Assembly: GCF_002105155.1 (NCBI RefSeq)
Contig: NW_019028997.1
Coordinates: 660,001-724,000 of the forward strand
Direction of reading: 5' to 3'
Length of the DNA stretch: 64,000 bases
Source: Lobosporangium transversale
Lineage: Eukaryota; Mortierellomycota; Mortierellomycetes; Mortierellales; Mortierellaceae
Below the pieces are notes generated by a model. It was not told the origin of the DNA, made no database searches, and saw only the letters and a program-made list of their open reading frames with translations. The translations under genes and the position numbers were made by a program. This document shows positions 34,513-47,772 of the stretch, in pieces. Each line of letters opens with the position of its first letter. The first letter of the stretch is position 1.

Positions 34513-37278
34513 CTGTTGCTGTTGTTGCTGTTGTTGCTGTTGTTGCTGTTGTTGCTGTTGTTGTTGACTGTATAATGGCGAATTGACACGGCTTATGTCA
34601 TTGGAATGACTCCGCTGTTGCATAGTGAGCAAACTCATTGTTTGCGGCAGTGGCTGTGTTGGAACAAACGTTGTCCCATTAAAGCTCGACATGTCCATGC
34701 CCATGCTCATGCCCATTTTCATAGACATGGCCATATTCATATTCATACCGAGCTCTGGTTGCTTTGCATTCATATCCTGACGCTGCGAGTTCCCATGATT
34801 GACTTCTTCCTTCATCATCCTGGCCTGGTACTCTCCCACAAACTGGCACATGTCACGGAAACATTCAGTACAGTCTACAGTGGGGCGACCACAGCCACAA
34901 CCGCAAATCAGGACACCATTATCACCCAACAGAGTGGGATGCTGCATCTGGGCTGCCTCCAGACTGGAGAGCCCTACCCCACTAAGCTCCTGTTTCAAAG
35001 CCTGTCGTGCATCCACACTCGAATTGCCTTCGTTCATCCCATTCTGGACCAAGTTCAAGGCGGCGCTGAGATTCAGAGCCTGAGCACTCGTGAGCGTCTT
35101 GTCGTTATCAAACATCATGTCCTTGTTCATATCCGTGTCACTACCGACGCCATCCTGTTTTGATCCGTCCATATTTGATTTTAGCATACCTCGGTTGTTT
35201 GGATAGGCAAGACACCCAGGACAGGCGCAAAGCTCACCACAGCAACACATACTAGCAGAAATAGCACATCCACATCCGTCTCGTGGAATAAGCTCATCAT
35301 CACCAAACTCGCTTCTGCTGGCAGAGGATGAATAGGATAGAATGGATGAAGCAGGGGATGATGCGATATCTCCAATCTTTCCAGAGCCACAACATCCCTT
35401 CTTGAGAGATGTGGTCGAAGAAACAGGAAGGTTATATAGACTCGAGGTACTGGAAGCTGGGCCGGGGGAAGAGTAAGGGTGATTGGGAGGTGTAGGCACA
35501 GCAGGAGATGAGGTGGTGGAGAACGTTGACAAGGCAGAATAGAGCATTCGAATTTCATCCGCAGATGCACTCTCCATCGGGTTCAACGGTGTAGTCCCGT
35601 TCATAATGTCATCCATGATCTTTTTAGAGTCCGAAGGGTTCAGCAAATCCATTTCCTCCAAATCATCTGAAGCATTACTGACAGCATAATTGGACATGTT
35701 GTCGGGAAAGAAAGGATAGGACGAAGATGAAGGCTGATAATGGTCGCTATCATAATCAGAAGAGCTAGTATAATCAAAGCACAGGTTGGACTGCATCTGA
35801 GTAAATTGTGGCAAGGATGAGGACGAGGGTGAGGGCGAGTGCTCTGAACTGACAGACGATGAGAGGGTCTGGACTAGTAAGGAAGAAGATCCGTTGGCAT
35901 AAATCCGGTTCCCGTTCATCCCATTGACATTCATTCCATTGATATTCATTCCATGAGACACAAGACCATCGGAACTCTGGATAGTCTGTCCACTGTGGGC
36001 ATGAAGCGGAAATGACATAGGTGGAACCGATTCTTGAGAGGGCTGAAGCAGACCGGGTTGACCGAAATCCAAGCATGTGGTGCCTTGTTGGTGATCGGAT
36101 ATATATGTCTTGGTTGCACCATTGGTGGGCGACGAGCCCTTGAATGGCTTGACGGCGGATTGAGCGGCGTGATTACGGCAGTGGGAACAGATGAGGCCAT
36201 CGTGGCAGCTGCATAGAGCGACACCTGGAAGGAGAACAGGCGCTTAAGTAAATGAGGACGATTTTTTTTCTTTTTTGTATAAAACATGGCATTTGGTCAC
36301 CATAGATAATAATTAATTCAACACGCTCCTGTCCGCAGCTGGTGCTCATAGTCCCCTGGACAGAGGCGTGGCAGAGAGCACGCGGAAGGAGCGAGTGAAT
36401 GCATGATTGAATGTCTACCTCCATTGGACGATTTTACGTCCGCGCTGTCCTGAGGACTACAGCCTTGAGTCGAGACGGACCGGAGGAGGTTCTCACCACC
36501 GATTGCTGCCGACATTGACAGGCGACCATCGTGGCTGAGTGATTTCGCACGTTTCAGACCGTTGGCGACAGCAGCAGCTCCTGTCGTTGAGCAGGTTGGC
36601 AAGGCCAGTGAACAAATAAATAAATGAATAAAACGAAAAGGAACACATGAACATGAAGCACTCAATCCAACCTTCCCTCCTATCAAAAGGCTCATCAACC
36701 AAGAAACAAAAAAGATACGGAATGGAATGATTAAAAGCCGGCAAACATACCTTCCTCTCGGCCACATATACAGCGGGCACTGACATGTTTTGCCTTGCGT
36801 AATTCTTTGCAGTGAGGACATTGGGTGGAAGGGCGACCTTTCTTTTTGATCTCATGCAAGGGACGTTCACTGATTGGGATAGATGACAAGAATAGTGTGG
36901 AAATCAGTCAGTCATTAGGAGAAACACGGAGGAAAAGATAAAGAGAGGAAATAAAGATGTAGGGGGGCAAATACGGAGTATTATTTGGATATTTACCCAT
37001 GATTACATGTTGTCGAACGATGACCCTTGATACAGGTCGCACTAATAACAAAAAAACGAGTGATACTTTGTCAGTCCCATCATGCGGCACACACACAAGG
37101 TATATCATCCTCCTCCTTGTTCTTTTCATGTTCACCAATTAGCTTGTAATTTCATCACATAAGTAAGAGGATAGGGTGACATTTGATCCAGGCACGGATA
37201 TCATCCATGACTCCTATCGTTAGTAGAAGCTATTATGACTACTTACCATGCAAACTTTTGGCCGTTTACAAAGATCAT
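34132..37278 (-). CDS. Copper-fist transcription factor (Ace1/Mac1/Cuf1-like)
   Basis: Exons 37278..37247, 37041..36997, 36869..36751, 36580..36419 and 36224..34132 give 816 residues. Residues 1-65 are a copper-fist DNA-binding domain: zinc ligands C11, C14, C23, H25, then KKGRP (35-39) and QCPHCKELRK. In yeast and fission yeast such nuclear factors sense copper and control metallothionein or copper-uptake genes. Three cysteine clusters follow: GCC near 397, a C-x-C / C-C-C / C-x-C-x2-C group at about 437-457 resembling the copper-sensing motifs of Mac1 and Cuf1, and CGCGCGRPTVDCTECF at about 560-575. A run of 31 Gln is at about 673-703, mostly CAA/CAG mixed. The two sensor-like clusters argue for copper-regulated activity; activator or repressor is not decided by sequence. 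Confidence 0.93.
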
Positions 37279-37842
37279 GACGAGTTATAAATAAAGAGAT
37301 AGTGGGGGAGGTTCTCGATATCAGTGGCCGAATGAACTTTTTTTTTTTTTTTTTTTTTTTTCTTTTCTTTTAATGATAATAACAGGCTGGTATTTTGTAT
37401 CAAAAGAGAGAGAGAGAGAGAGTTGATTGTTCTTGAGCGAAACAGATACACACACTTGAGTAGGTTATGAGTTTCTTGTGAAGAATTACTTGTAAAGGAG
37501 TTGAGACTCGGGGTTTTTGTTTGTTCTTCCTATTATGTTCCTTATTATTTTTTTTTTTACACAGATATATGTATTACAAATATCACACACGATGATTGAT
37601 CTAAAGTCTACACCTTTTTTTTTCTCTTTTCTTTTTTTTCTTTTTACAGAGTGAATTAGAGTCCTGAACAATGAGTAGAGAAAGTGGAAGGGAAGGGAGG
37701 AGTTTCTTGTTTGTTTGTGTCTTTGAAAGAGTTTTAGAGAGCAGGAGAACAAGGAGTTGGAAGAGAGCGAGTGAGAAGAGGTAGCAGTAGAGAGGTTAAA
37801 GTGTCGGTAGATGCATATGAATGAAGAGTGAGAACGAGAGCG

Positions 37843-37848
<6 letters not shown>

Positions 37849-37882
<34 letters not shown>
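37849..37882. repeat. (GA)n microsatellite
   Basis: Uninterrupted GA dinucleotides, about 17 units. Confidence 0.9.
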
Positions 37883-37884
<2 letters not shown>

Positions 37885-38404
37885 AAGAGAGGGGAAGTGA
37901 GTAAGAAACAAGAAGGATTGGATGGAAGAAAAAGAAAGAGAGAAAAGAGAACGAGAAAAAGAGAGAGGAAAAGGGCTGAAGGGCAGTGCTTGGGAAGTAC
38001 GAGGATGAGTGTACTGATTAAACAAGTGGAACACAGCAAGCACAACTGGGAATAATTTTTTCAAGTCAGTCAGAGCCAACAGTGCAGCGCCAAAAAAAGG
38101 AAAAAAAAAAAAAAAAAAAAAAAAAAGGGAGTTAAGGAAAATGAGAGAACCCGAGATGCTAACCAAGGCAAACTGGGGGTGTTGGTCCTGAAACAGGCAC
38201 CAACGGAGTGAAGAGGATGCTATTAAGAGTAGGGGGGGAGGGGGGAGGTGAATGAAAGAAAAAGAAAAAGTGGGAAGGAGATGAAAGTGATGAATCAAAG
38301 ATGTGAGATTCAAAAAATAAAAAAAAAATAAGCGATGAGAGAGTGTATGTTTGTGAGAGTTAAAGAAAGCAATAAGCCTCCGAAGGAGAAGAAAAGAGTC
38401 AGGC

Positions 38405-38407
<3 letters not shown>

Positions 38408-38456
<49 letters not shown>
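38408..38456. repeat. (GA)n microsatellite
   Basis: Uninterrupted GA dinucleotides, about 24 units. Confidence 0.9.
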
Positions 38457-38457
<1 letters not shown>

Positions 38458-38848
38458 GAAAAGACGTGCAAATTCACAATCAAGTTCAATCATTTTGACA
38501 ACAGGACAGGTCAATCAACAATCAACAATAAAAACTATAATTTACATTGACACATTAATATTTTAGCCACTTGGACAGCATCGAAAAAAAACGATCAGAC
38601 ATCCCATCAATGTCGTGGTCATCCAAATGGTTTACACATGTTTACTATCCCATCACAAAGTGAAAAGATAGGTCAAAAACGAGCAAAGTCAAACCGCATC
38701 AGAATAATAGCCACAGCCATTTTTGTATTAGTGAACCATTCTTGATTACGCTAATCAAATAAAAAGAACAAACAAATATAAAAACCATTGTTTCAGGAAC
38801 GTTGCTTTGTTTTATAAGAAGAAACTACTCAGTCTTATATAATGTAAT

Positions 38849-38886
38849 CATTGTTCATTGTTCATTGTTCATTGTTCATTGTTCAT
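38849..38886. repeat. (CATTGTT)5 minisatellite
   Basis: Five exact tandem copies of the 7-mer CATTGTT followed by a partial copy. Confidence 0.9.
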
Positions 38887-39893
38887 ACTCATGTTTCTAT
38901 TGCAGGGAAAGCTGGGTGGAAACATCAAAATGCGTAAGAAACTTTTTTCTTTGTATTGTATAGAAAAGCAGACCTATGCACATGCATACGTATCTGTGTA
39001 TACTTGCCCCATTCATTCTCTTCTTTTTTCCTTTTGCTATACTCTCAGTTATACAAAAGATGTAAAAAGCACTTTTTTTCTTATCATCTTTCTTTTCTTT
39101 TTTTGCTCTACAAGTCGGTGAGGGTGCTCAAAAGAATGCTCAATCTTAATGGATCTAAAGTGAATTACAACTCATCAAAAAATAAAAAAAAGAGGGCTGG
39201 GTCTTCTCAGTAATTGCCAGCAAATGATATCCCTTTTTTTTTTTTTTGTATATTTAGTTTGAGACGCCTACCTGCGGCGGGAGAAGCGCGGAGTAAACGC
39301 TTCAGGGAATACATGTTCATGTACATGTACACAGGACAGGGTGTCTTACAGACTGACGTTAACAAAATACAAAGTTGGCGGTAATTCAGTAAATATAAAT
39401 TATAAACGTACATGTACACAGGGACATAGACTATTATATATAATAGTATATATATTATGATTATATATAATAAATATATACATATTATATATATTACATA
39501 TAATATTTTATAAATATAATAAATATGATAGATATGGAGATATGGAGATAGATGTATACACCGTGCTTCATATAAATATACGTTATGATAAACCTAAAAA
39601 ATAATCCACATGCGCCTCATACAAATAATAAAGATGCACATGCACTCAATTTGATCTGAACAAAAGTGGACTCATTTAAACCTGCAGGATTGATTCTGAT
39701 TTTGATTTTTTTGATTATGATTTTTTGATTTTGATTTGGTTGAAATACAACAATAAAAAAGAAGAAGAAAAAAAGTGGGTTTCCGTGGACTATTTATGCG
39801 TTTTTTTTCTTTTTTTTTTGTCCTCACTCAATAATATAGATATACTACACTTTGGTATCGCGAGGGATTTATTTGATGCAGAACCCTTGATGA

Positions 39894-39928
<35 letters not shown>

Positions 39929-40934
39929 CTCTAGTACTTGAGGAAACAAAATGCTGAAGTATCTATATACATGTACAAATTTCTTTATTTCATGTGTATG
40001 TTTGTGTAATGTGAGTGCTACACGCATGTGTTTTCATGCTGCATGCTGTGTAAATTTTTGTCCGCCAGTAAAAAAAATCGCGCCCCCCTCCGACTCACAA
40101 TTAAACAAAAAAAAGGGGACCGCAAAGCCCCGAGAATGAAGAAAGGGGGTTAGGAAGGGGACATGCAAATTAATCTTTGTTTGTGCGTTCATTGTTTATA
40201 AAAAAAAACGCGAAAAGGGGGGTGAGGGGAGGAAGCACCAAAAAAAGAAATGCCTCACTCTTTTTTTTTTTTTGCACTCTGTCTCACTTGAGACGTTTTT
40301 TCTTTGCCACATGCGCCCAAATGGCCATGATGTCAGGAGAAAACAAACAAACAAACATGACAAACATTGCTCTTTGTAGCCCTAATCTAGAGCAGTATCT
40401 TGGACTCTCCTCTCTCCTCCTCATCTCCTCGAGGTATCCCTGGACTTGAACGAACCACAGAGCTCTGTACATGCTTTACATGAACCCGTTTGTATCAGAT
40501 ATCTCATTAATTAATTACATTGCTGTTGCTTATGGTCTTGTAGTTTCTAGACCACGTGAGAACTCATGCCATCCAATCGATAAACACCCAACCTTTTTTT
40601 TAATTGGTGGCGCAAGGCATATTGATATCCTTTCTCACTTTGTTGACTGTCTCTCTCCCATGCTTATCATGTCGTTCATGTTGACAAATGCGTGATTACG
40701 GCAGCAGACTACTGTCTCATTAACATATTTGTGGCAAAGACATTACATAAATTGATTATCCAGCTCTCTCCCCTTAACAACCCAACCGAAAGAGCAGCGT
40801 CACCAAGCTTACCACACGTGATCATGTTTTTTTTTTTTTTTTTGAGCATTTGCATTTGTCAACCTTTTTTGATTTGATTTGCTCTCTCTTTCTCTCTCAA
40901 TCCACATTCACTCTTCTGACATCAAAAACACATC

Positions 40935-42728
40935 ATGGCCGAAGTTCCTACTTTCAAACTTGTCCTTAGTAAGTATACATGTTTATTCACTCTATTTTCA
41001 TGGAGGACCAGTCATTACTCAACAATGACGGCGACATGATTCATTTTGATCTAACTTTTTTTTTATATTCTTCAACTCTTAAATCTCTATCAACCAATTT
41101 TAGTTGGAGATGGTGGTACGGGAAAGACCACTTTCGTCAAGCGCCATTTGACTGGTGAATTCGAGAAGAAGTATATTGGTAAAGACCTTTTTTCTTTTAT
41201 CTCTTTTTCTACCATATTTTATATATGTATATATTCATGCATATATGGAGGAAACTCTTCAAGAGAACAGAAGAAAAAAACGGATTGGCGGGAACTGTCG
41301 ACTGAACTATAGATACGCCATCGATTCTTGTCAGCATATGCGATATGCAATATGCGATACTTTTATTTTATTTTTCATTACTTTCTTTTTTTTTTTTTTT
41401 GCCTTCACCACTTAATCCGTGGTGGATTTGAAATGGGATTTTTTAATTTTTTTGGCTCAACATTTTTTCTTTCTTTCTTTTCCACCGCGCCACCCTGCAA
41501 TGAACCACAACACATACGGTATTCCATCTCTTTCTGGAGTTCCGAAAGATTCAGAGCCTTTTTTTTTGTGGAGCTTTATTTTGCGCACTGAACTATCTTG
41601 ATTCAGAAGATAAGGTTAAAAAAAAATAATAGTAATAGTAATAATAGCAGTTACTGAGGCTCCTTTGGAAGTATTCAAGAGCAGCAAACAACATACGATA
41701 GGATACAACAATGGAGATCAGATCACACGAACGATATGGCGTAGCATGCAACACCCTATTGATTTTTTTTTTTTTTTAAAAAAAAAGAAAAAAAAGGCCT
41801 TTTCTCCTCTCGAGTGGCAATGCAAATTGTGGCAAAAATATTAACTTTTTTTTTTTTTCTTTTTCACTTTTATTTCCATTATGTCATAGCCACTTTGGGT
41901 GTTGAAGTCCATCCCTTGAGCTTCTCCACCAACTTTGGTAACATCGTCTTCAACACTTGGGATACTGGCAAGTATTTCTTTTTCCTTTTTTATTTTTTTC
42001 CCTCCTTCCAGATCGGTTTTTTGGAGCAATAATGTCCAAATCGAACTTTAAAAAATTAACCAGCTCCAGAAAATCATCTACAAACATCATCTCTTAACTA
42101 AAATTAATAGCTGGTCAGGAGAAGTTCGGTGGTCTCCGTGATGGTTACTAGTAAGTTACTTTTCTCATGTTCAAAGATCCAGCGGAAGTCGAACCTGGAG
42201 TTTGTAACCAAAAGTTCTCCCCCTATCCCAACAACTACTCTTTTTTTTTTTTTTTTTGCAAGACGCTAATCAAAATTATTGCTCCGCTTTTTTTACTTGA
42301 AACATCATCATGACAGCATCAATGGACAATGCGGTATCATCATGTTTGATTTGACTTCCAGAATCACCTACAGGAGCGTTCCCAATTGGCATCGTGATCT
42401 TGTTCGTGTTTGCGAGAACATCCCTATTGTCCTCTGTGGAAACAAGGTCGACATCAAGGAACGTAAGGTCAAGCCCAAATCTATTGATTTCCATCGCAAA
42501 AAGTCTCTTCAGTACTACGATATCTCAGCCAAGAGCAACTACAACTTTGAGAAGCCTTTCCTCTGGTTGGCTCGTAAGCTCTCAGGAAATCCCGGATTGG
42601 AGTTTGTTGCTTCCCCTGCCTTGGCTCCTGCTGAGGTCAGCATCGATGCTGCTCTTATGCAACAGTACAAGCAAGAACTGGATACTGCTGCTCAGATGCC
42701 CCTTCCTGAGGAAGATGATGACCTGTAA
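40935..42728 (+). CDS. GSP1: Ran GTPase (Gsp1/Spi1)
   Basis: Exons 40935..40968, 41104..41178, 41890..41967, 42111..42150 and 42317..42728 give 212 residues, the normal Ran length. Motifs are the P-loop GDGGTGKT (13-20), switch-I Thr38, switch-II DTAGQE (61-66, catalytic Gln65), [26 protein letters not shown] and the acidic C-terminal DDDL that regulates effector binding. Ran drives nucleocytoplasmic transport and spindle assembly. Intron 3 has a GC donor (ACTG|GCAAGT), required to restore DTAGQE, so this is a GC-AG intron. Intron 2 is 711 nt, far longer than others in the window, and contains several T runs. It is convergent with the LysM gene 267 bp away. Confidence 0.97.
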
Positions 42729-42995
42729 AAAAAAATACTTTTTGTATCCCCAACTTTGTTTAGGACCTTCTATTGATTCCTTAGTATACATTTTACATTA
42801 GTCGTTCTAAGTCCCTCCTTTTTTTCCGCCAACAACTATTCTCCCTTCCCTACATCCAGCCTTAGTTATAGTCAAATAAAAGAGAAAAAAAAAAAAAAAA
42901 AAAAAAAAAAAATTACATATAAATCAGACTTTAGACTTTCTAATTTCTTTTTCCTTTATTTCTGAGTTTTTTTTAGAGGAAGGTGGGTGAGGGTA

Positions 42996-45689
42996 TCAAA
43001 GAGGTGATAAGATGTCTTTGGCCTGTGTTGACAGAGAGTTTATGTTATCACTGTTAGTGTTGCTTGTATATTGTTTTTCCTTCTCTTGTTCTCGTTCTCG
43101 CTTATTATCCTTCTCCAATTCGTTGACGAGGGCCACAAGGGCTGCACGGTTGACAGGATTAGAAGATCTTAAAGATCGTTTCCTGACAGAACTCTGATTA
43201 CTACTACTAGTGCTTGGCGTTCGACGTGTTGAACGGGACGTTGTCGTTGTTGGACTGCCTGGTGTCTCGTCAGTTCCATTTTTGTTAACCACAGGAGCAA
43301 ATGATAGTTTGGTAGGGGTAGGGGGTGTGAGGGTGGTGCTAATAGCGGTGGTAGTGCTGGTAGTGTTGATAGGACCATTATTATCAGTACCATTCAAAGT
43401 ACCATGAGCAGGACCATTAGCAATGCTAGTGCTAGTGCTTGTGCCCATACCACTTCCACTTGTACTGCCACTGCCACTGCCAGTAGCAAACATAGTAGCA
43501 GTTGCAGTCGTGGTCGTGGTTGTGGTCTTGGCTTTGGTTGTTGCAGCCGAGAAAATAAAGGCTTGTTGAAGCTCAATGGCCGAGGTATGGTATTCCTTAT
43601 TTCGACGTCTTCCACCACTTCCACGAATGCTTGTCCATCTTCGAGTCCCATGACCAGTCCAAAAGTTGGATGATTCCTTGTTTGAACTAGAATGACCACT
43701 TTTGCTACTACTAATATCGTTGTTGTTGCTATCACTATCGCTGTCATTGTCACCAAAGCCAAGTGTTGCAGTCAAGTTGTATACACGTCTCGCAATCTGA
43801 AGTGGTCCTCGGACTGCACCTAATAACTCATCCACAAGGGATTCACCCATCATGGACCATCTCTGAGCAGAGTAATATGGTTGATTCACTCGAAGGGTCT
43901 TTGAATAAGCAGTAGTGCTGCCAGAAACAGGTGATGTAGGTGACCGTGCATGATTATTATAAGATGAAGAAGAGGAAGAAGGAGTACGACGTGGATGTCT
44001 CGAAGAAGGCGATCGAATGGATCCTTGACCTGTGGATGCAGATGAAGTAGAGGGCTTTGTGTCTGATACTGCCCCTGCTGCTGTTATAGTTGTAGTTGTA
44101 GACGATGGCGTTTGAAATGTCTCTTCACTTAACGCAGTTCGCCCTTTGGTTTTGGTCCCAGTCTTCAGTCCTCCAACCTTCCGATGACTATTGTGAAGGG
44201 AAGAAGTTGATGTCGAGAAGGATGAGCTCAAGGCCTCACGAAGACTACTCGAAGAGACGGACGAGCCCGATAAGGAGGAAGCATGGTAGCTATAATTGCT
44301 CTCCACTTGGTTTTGCACCTGGGCAATTGACTCTGGTGTCTCCAATTTCTTTGAATGCTCCGGTGATGGGAAAAAGGACAGGACGCCTGCGGGGACTGTG
44401 ATGAGTCCTTGTTGAACCATCACCGTCGTCTCCACTGTATCAGCTCCAGCAGCGTTGTGTTGATGATGATGATAAGCATCTAATACATTTGCATAACCGG
44501 TCCTGTGTCCTTCATCCAGATCATCCGCCTCATAGATGTGATGTTGAGTTCCAAATGTCATAAAGTCACTTTGCATTGGAGGTAACTGTGATTGTGAGGA
44601 AAATGATGATGGTTGTTGCTTTCCACCGGTATCCTCTTCCTCAGTAACCGTGTGGTTAAGTCGATTAGTGATAATGGCTGATAGATTACCACCCGCAGGT
44701 TCCGTAGTAGTGGTGGAAGTGATAGCGGTATCCACAGAGCCTCGCCTTGAACCAATATTGGAAGATGATGGCGACGACGCTGGTGATGAAGACGTTGTTG
44801 CTGTTGTGGTTGCCGACATTGTTGATGCTGTTGCGGCTGATAGACTCAACTTCCGTGCTGTCGCATAGTGTCTTAGATCCATCGTTCGATGACGCTGGTG
44901 AACTGGATTTGTACGCATCTCTTGTCCTTGTCCTTGATGGCCTGCCAGGGCTTTGCGATGTTGTTGCTCCTGCGTGACTAAATCCATCTCCTTAAAGCGT
45001 GCTGCGAGAGCTTCATGTGTCATCGAGGGAGGCACTACAACTGTGTTTGGCAAGTTCTCCGATACAGCTGTTGCTGCCATCGATGGTGATGATGATGATG
45101 AGGAGGTTGATGAGGTTGAAGATGATAGTGGCCCTGCTTGCTTGGTTCCAGCGCCGATGAAATCAGTGGCGCTTCTACGAGGATGAAGTAATGTTTGCGA
45201 TGAGACAGGTGCAGCCCTAAGGCTGTTATCCAAAGTAAGGGATGTAGAAGTCATCGTTGGAGATGACATCGGTGGTGCTGCTATCGACTTGGGATCTACC
45301 CAAGTCCCAACACGCGGTGAACCAGTGCCAATGTTTATGCCTGTTTTGACAGCAGGAGCTGTTGCTGCGTTTCCAGAGAGAGTTGAATCTACAGCTGAGT
45401 TTCTGTCATGGATGCTGTTGTTATTATTCCTGGCGTATTCATTTCCAAAGTCATCTCTTGATGTTTGAGAGTTCATGACAGATCCAGACCGAGAATGATA
45501 ATGCTGTGAGGATGGCTGTCGAATACGCTGAGGTAAGGTCACTGTTTGGTTGGCCTCATCTACCAGGACTCCCTCTTGCTTTGTTACTGTGCATTCCTCA
45601 AAAGGGATGTAGAGGTACTTGCGAGTATGGATCGAATCATTAGTCCACAATTTGTTGGATTTTTTAAGTACAGAGAGCTATGATTACAA

Positions 45690-45725
<36 letters not shown>

Positions 45726-46654
45726 AATAAGAATAACGTAATACCACTCCTGAATCGACGCAAAGCAATATAATCCAATATATTTATACCTGAATACCAT
45801 AGTAAAGCGCAATCCCAACAAGCGTGTCTGTGGGAGTAATCTGATGAATGATCACACGTTTCCCAACACTTCCTGTCGTATTTTTGCCATTCACGAGACC
45901 TGAATGTCCTTCTTTTTTACCCTCTCTTTTATACGCCCAGCCTCTATTGCCATCTGCCTTGGAGGTATTTCTCCTCCTTCTAGTACTCTGTTCCAAAGGA
46001 GGGACATCCTTGCCATTGGTTTGATTAGGGTAATGCGCCTGTCGGGTATCCACACTCATACTCATACTACGGTCCTTATTATTTTGAGTCACTATCGTAT
46101 TCAAATCTCGATACCTTTCATCCTCCAAGGTTTCGGGTTCTACTGTATAGTCCATCAAGAGCGGGTGAGAGCCACTCCACACTAGTCCTCCTCCTCCTAC
46201 TCCATCTGCCATATCAGTAGCCCTCTGATCTGATGATTTCGACGGCCTAATAGTAGAATAAGATGAAGACGAGCCTTCCGACACTAGGGTTGAAGAAGAA
46301 GGACACTCTGACAGCTGAGATAATCGATGTAGTGATTGTCGCTGTTGTTGTTGGATTGATGTGTCCGCGGATGATTTCCGCCTACTTTTGCCTACATTAG
46401 ATGTATGGGTTAGAATGGACGAATGTGTTGTTGCAGAACCTGATGATGATGAAGTTGGGTTTTGATTTGATAGAATATCTGATTCTTCACTAGAGTTGAT
46501 AGAGTGGATGGTATTTACAGGCTTGGCTTCCTCCAATGGGCCTAAATCTGAGAGATGCTCTAAAGGCTTGTGCAGTCTTGATTGGACGGGTGAAGATTGT
46601 GTACGTGCTCTAGTGATGGGTCGCCGTATAGGCTGAGATGGTTGTGCAAGGAGC

Positions 46655-46688
<34 letters not shown>

Positions 46689-47772
46689 CTGGGTAATGGC
46701 TGCTGTAGCCGCTGCCTATTGGATCCTCCTGAACTGCACTCTGCGGTGTGGCAGAGCCGCTTTTAAAGTCCAAAGTCTTTGTTTCGGGTGATATAGTCGA
46801 TATTGAAGCAAGATCGGGCAGAGATATAGTACAGTCGGATGTAGTAGGGTTAGTGGTAGGAGTAGCAGTGGCGGTCATTGGAGTCACTGAAGTAGTACAT
46901 GTACTTGTCTTGAGATCAGCATTGGAAGGATTATTATCCGAGAGGTGATCGTCATCCATTGATCCATGAAAACTTTGTTTGGTTTGATAGTTGTCCTCTT
47001 TCTCCTCTTTCTCCTCATTCTCCCCCCTCTTTTGAGAACTGGAAGGAGGCAGTACACCGGAGAGAGTACTATTGTCACTGACGTGTTTGTCATCGTGATC
47101 ATTATCATTACTGTGCTTTTGATTATGATTACTCGTGTTCTTGACTACCCCGTTCGCCTGACCTTTCCGACTGGGGGTGTCTCTCTCTTCTTGTGTAACC
47201 GTCCCCTGGTTTTCGCGCGGACCAGCTTCAGTGTCAAGAGGATATGCCTGTTCTGTTCTTTGATCTTCCCCTGCATTAGAATCGTCACCATCCCTTTCTC
47301 TGTTCTCGTCGTCACTGCGGATTGGCTGATCTTCCTCAGCATGACTGACATTTAGGGGATGCTCACTACTAGTGCCAGTAAGCTTCGTCTTCTGTCCCTG
47401 TTGTTGCTGTTGTTTCGATTGTGTCATATTTAGGGAGAGAGGATCGGCAAAAGAAGAGGAATTGGTGGAATTGGGGTTGGATGTGGATATGGATAAAGAA
47501 AGAGGTGAGCCTGAACTAGAGTTGTTGCGCTTGATTTTTTGACTTGCTTCCTCTGTTCTCTCTTTACTATTTAGTGGACTTTTAATTCTATCAGTCCTTT
47601 GACCTAAAGCATCACCATGGGCTCCACTTTGTAAAGGATCGTCTAGGATTGGCATTGAATTATCATGGCTTTTGATGTTGTTGGTAGTGCTGCTATTCCA
47701 GACGAGAGCATGGATATTTTTTAAGGCTGATGGAGCTGTCTCCAATCGCTGCTGCTGCTCTAATATATTCAT
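42996..47772 (-). CDS. Large LysM-domain protein without signal peptide
   Basis: Exon 1 (47772..45790) and exon 2 (45677..42996) give 1554 residues, with the start at MNILEQQQ. One LysM domain spans the splice junction at about 639-688: VIIHQITPTDTLVGIALYYG, then LSVLKKSNKLW and TRKYLYIPFEE. The rest is low-complexity (Ser/Thr/Asn/Gln), with a Q run near 46665 and a conserved-looking block WSMMGESLVDELLGAVRGPL further on. There is no signal peptide or membrane helix, so unlike secreted chitin-binding LysM effectors it is probably cytosolic, like the LysM proteins of animals and other fungi that work inside the cell. The ligand is unknown. The C-terminus ends with a short charged coiled-coil-like segment. 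Confidence 0.8.

Larger units (their letters stand above)
37279..40934. other. Long intergenic stretch between divergent genes
   Basis: This lies between the copper-fist gene (minus) and Ran (plus). It holds T runs (37337-37360), GA microsatellites, a CATTGTT array, an A run (38101-38126), a TA-rich tract (39428-39535) and several ACATGTAC palindromes (39312-39330, 39409-39416, 39967). The 342-residue minus frame at 38514..37486 is low-complexity sequence from the CT/GA tracts. A possible spliced fragment near 38905-39210 (acceptor TTGCAG, piece GKLGGNIKM, later piece VRVLKRMLNLNGSKVNYNSS) cannot be tied into a gene. Pyrimidine-rich sequence precedes the Ran ATG (40880-40905). Confidence 0.5.

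Noticed and set aside
37486..38514. 342-residue minus-strand frame
   Set aside because: Its translation is runs of Ser, Leu and Phe produced by CT/GA repeats and T tracts; no domain, no intron logic.
38858..39213. Possible short spliced gene after the CATTGTT array
   Set aside because: An acceptor and two coding-like scraps are visible but no start or consistent frame links them.
43169..45186. Several plus- and minus-strand frames inside the LysM gene
   Set aside because: They are alternative frames of Ser/Thr/Asn repeat codons in the LysM gene.
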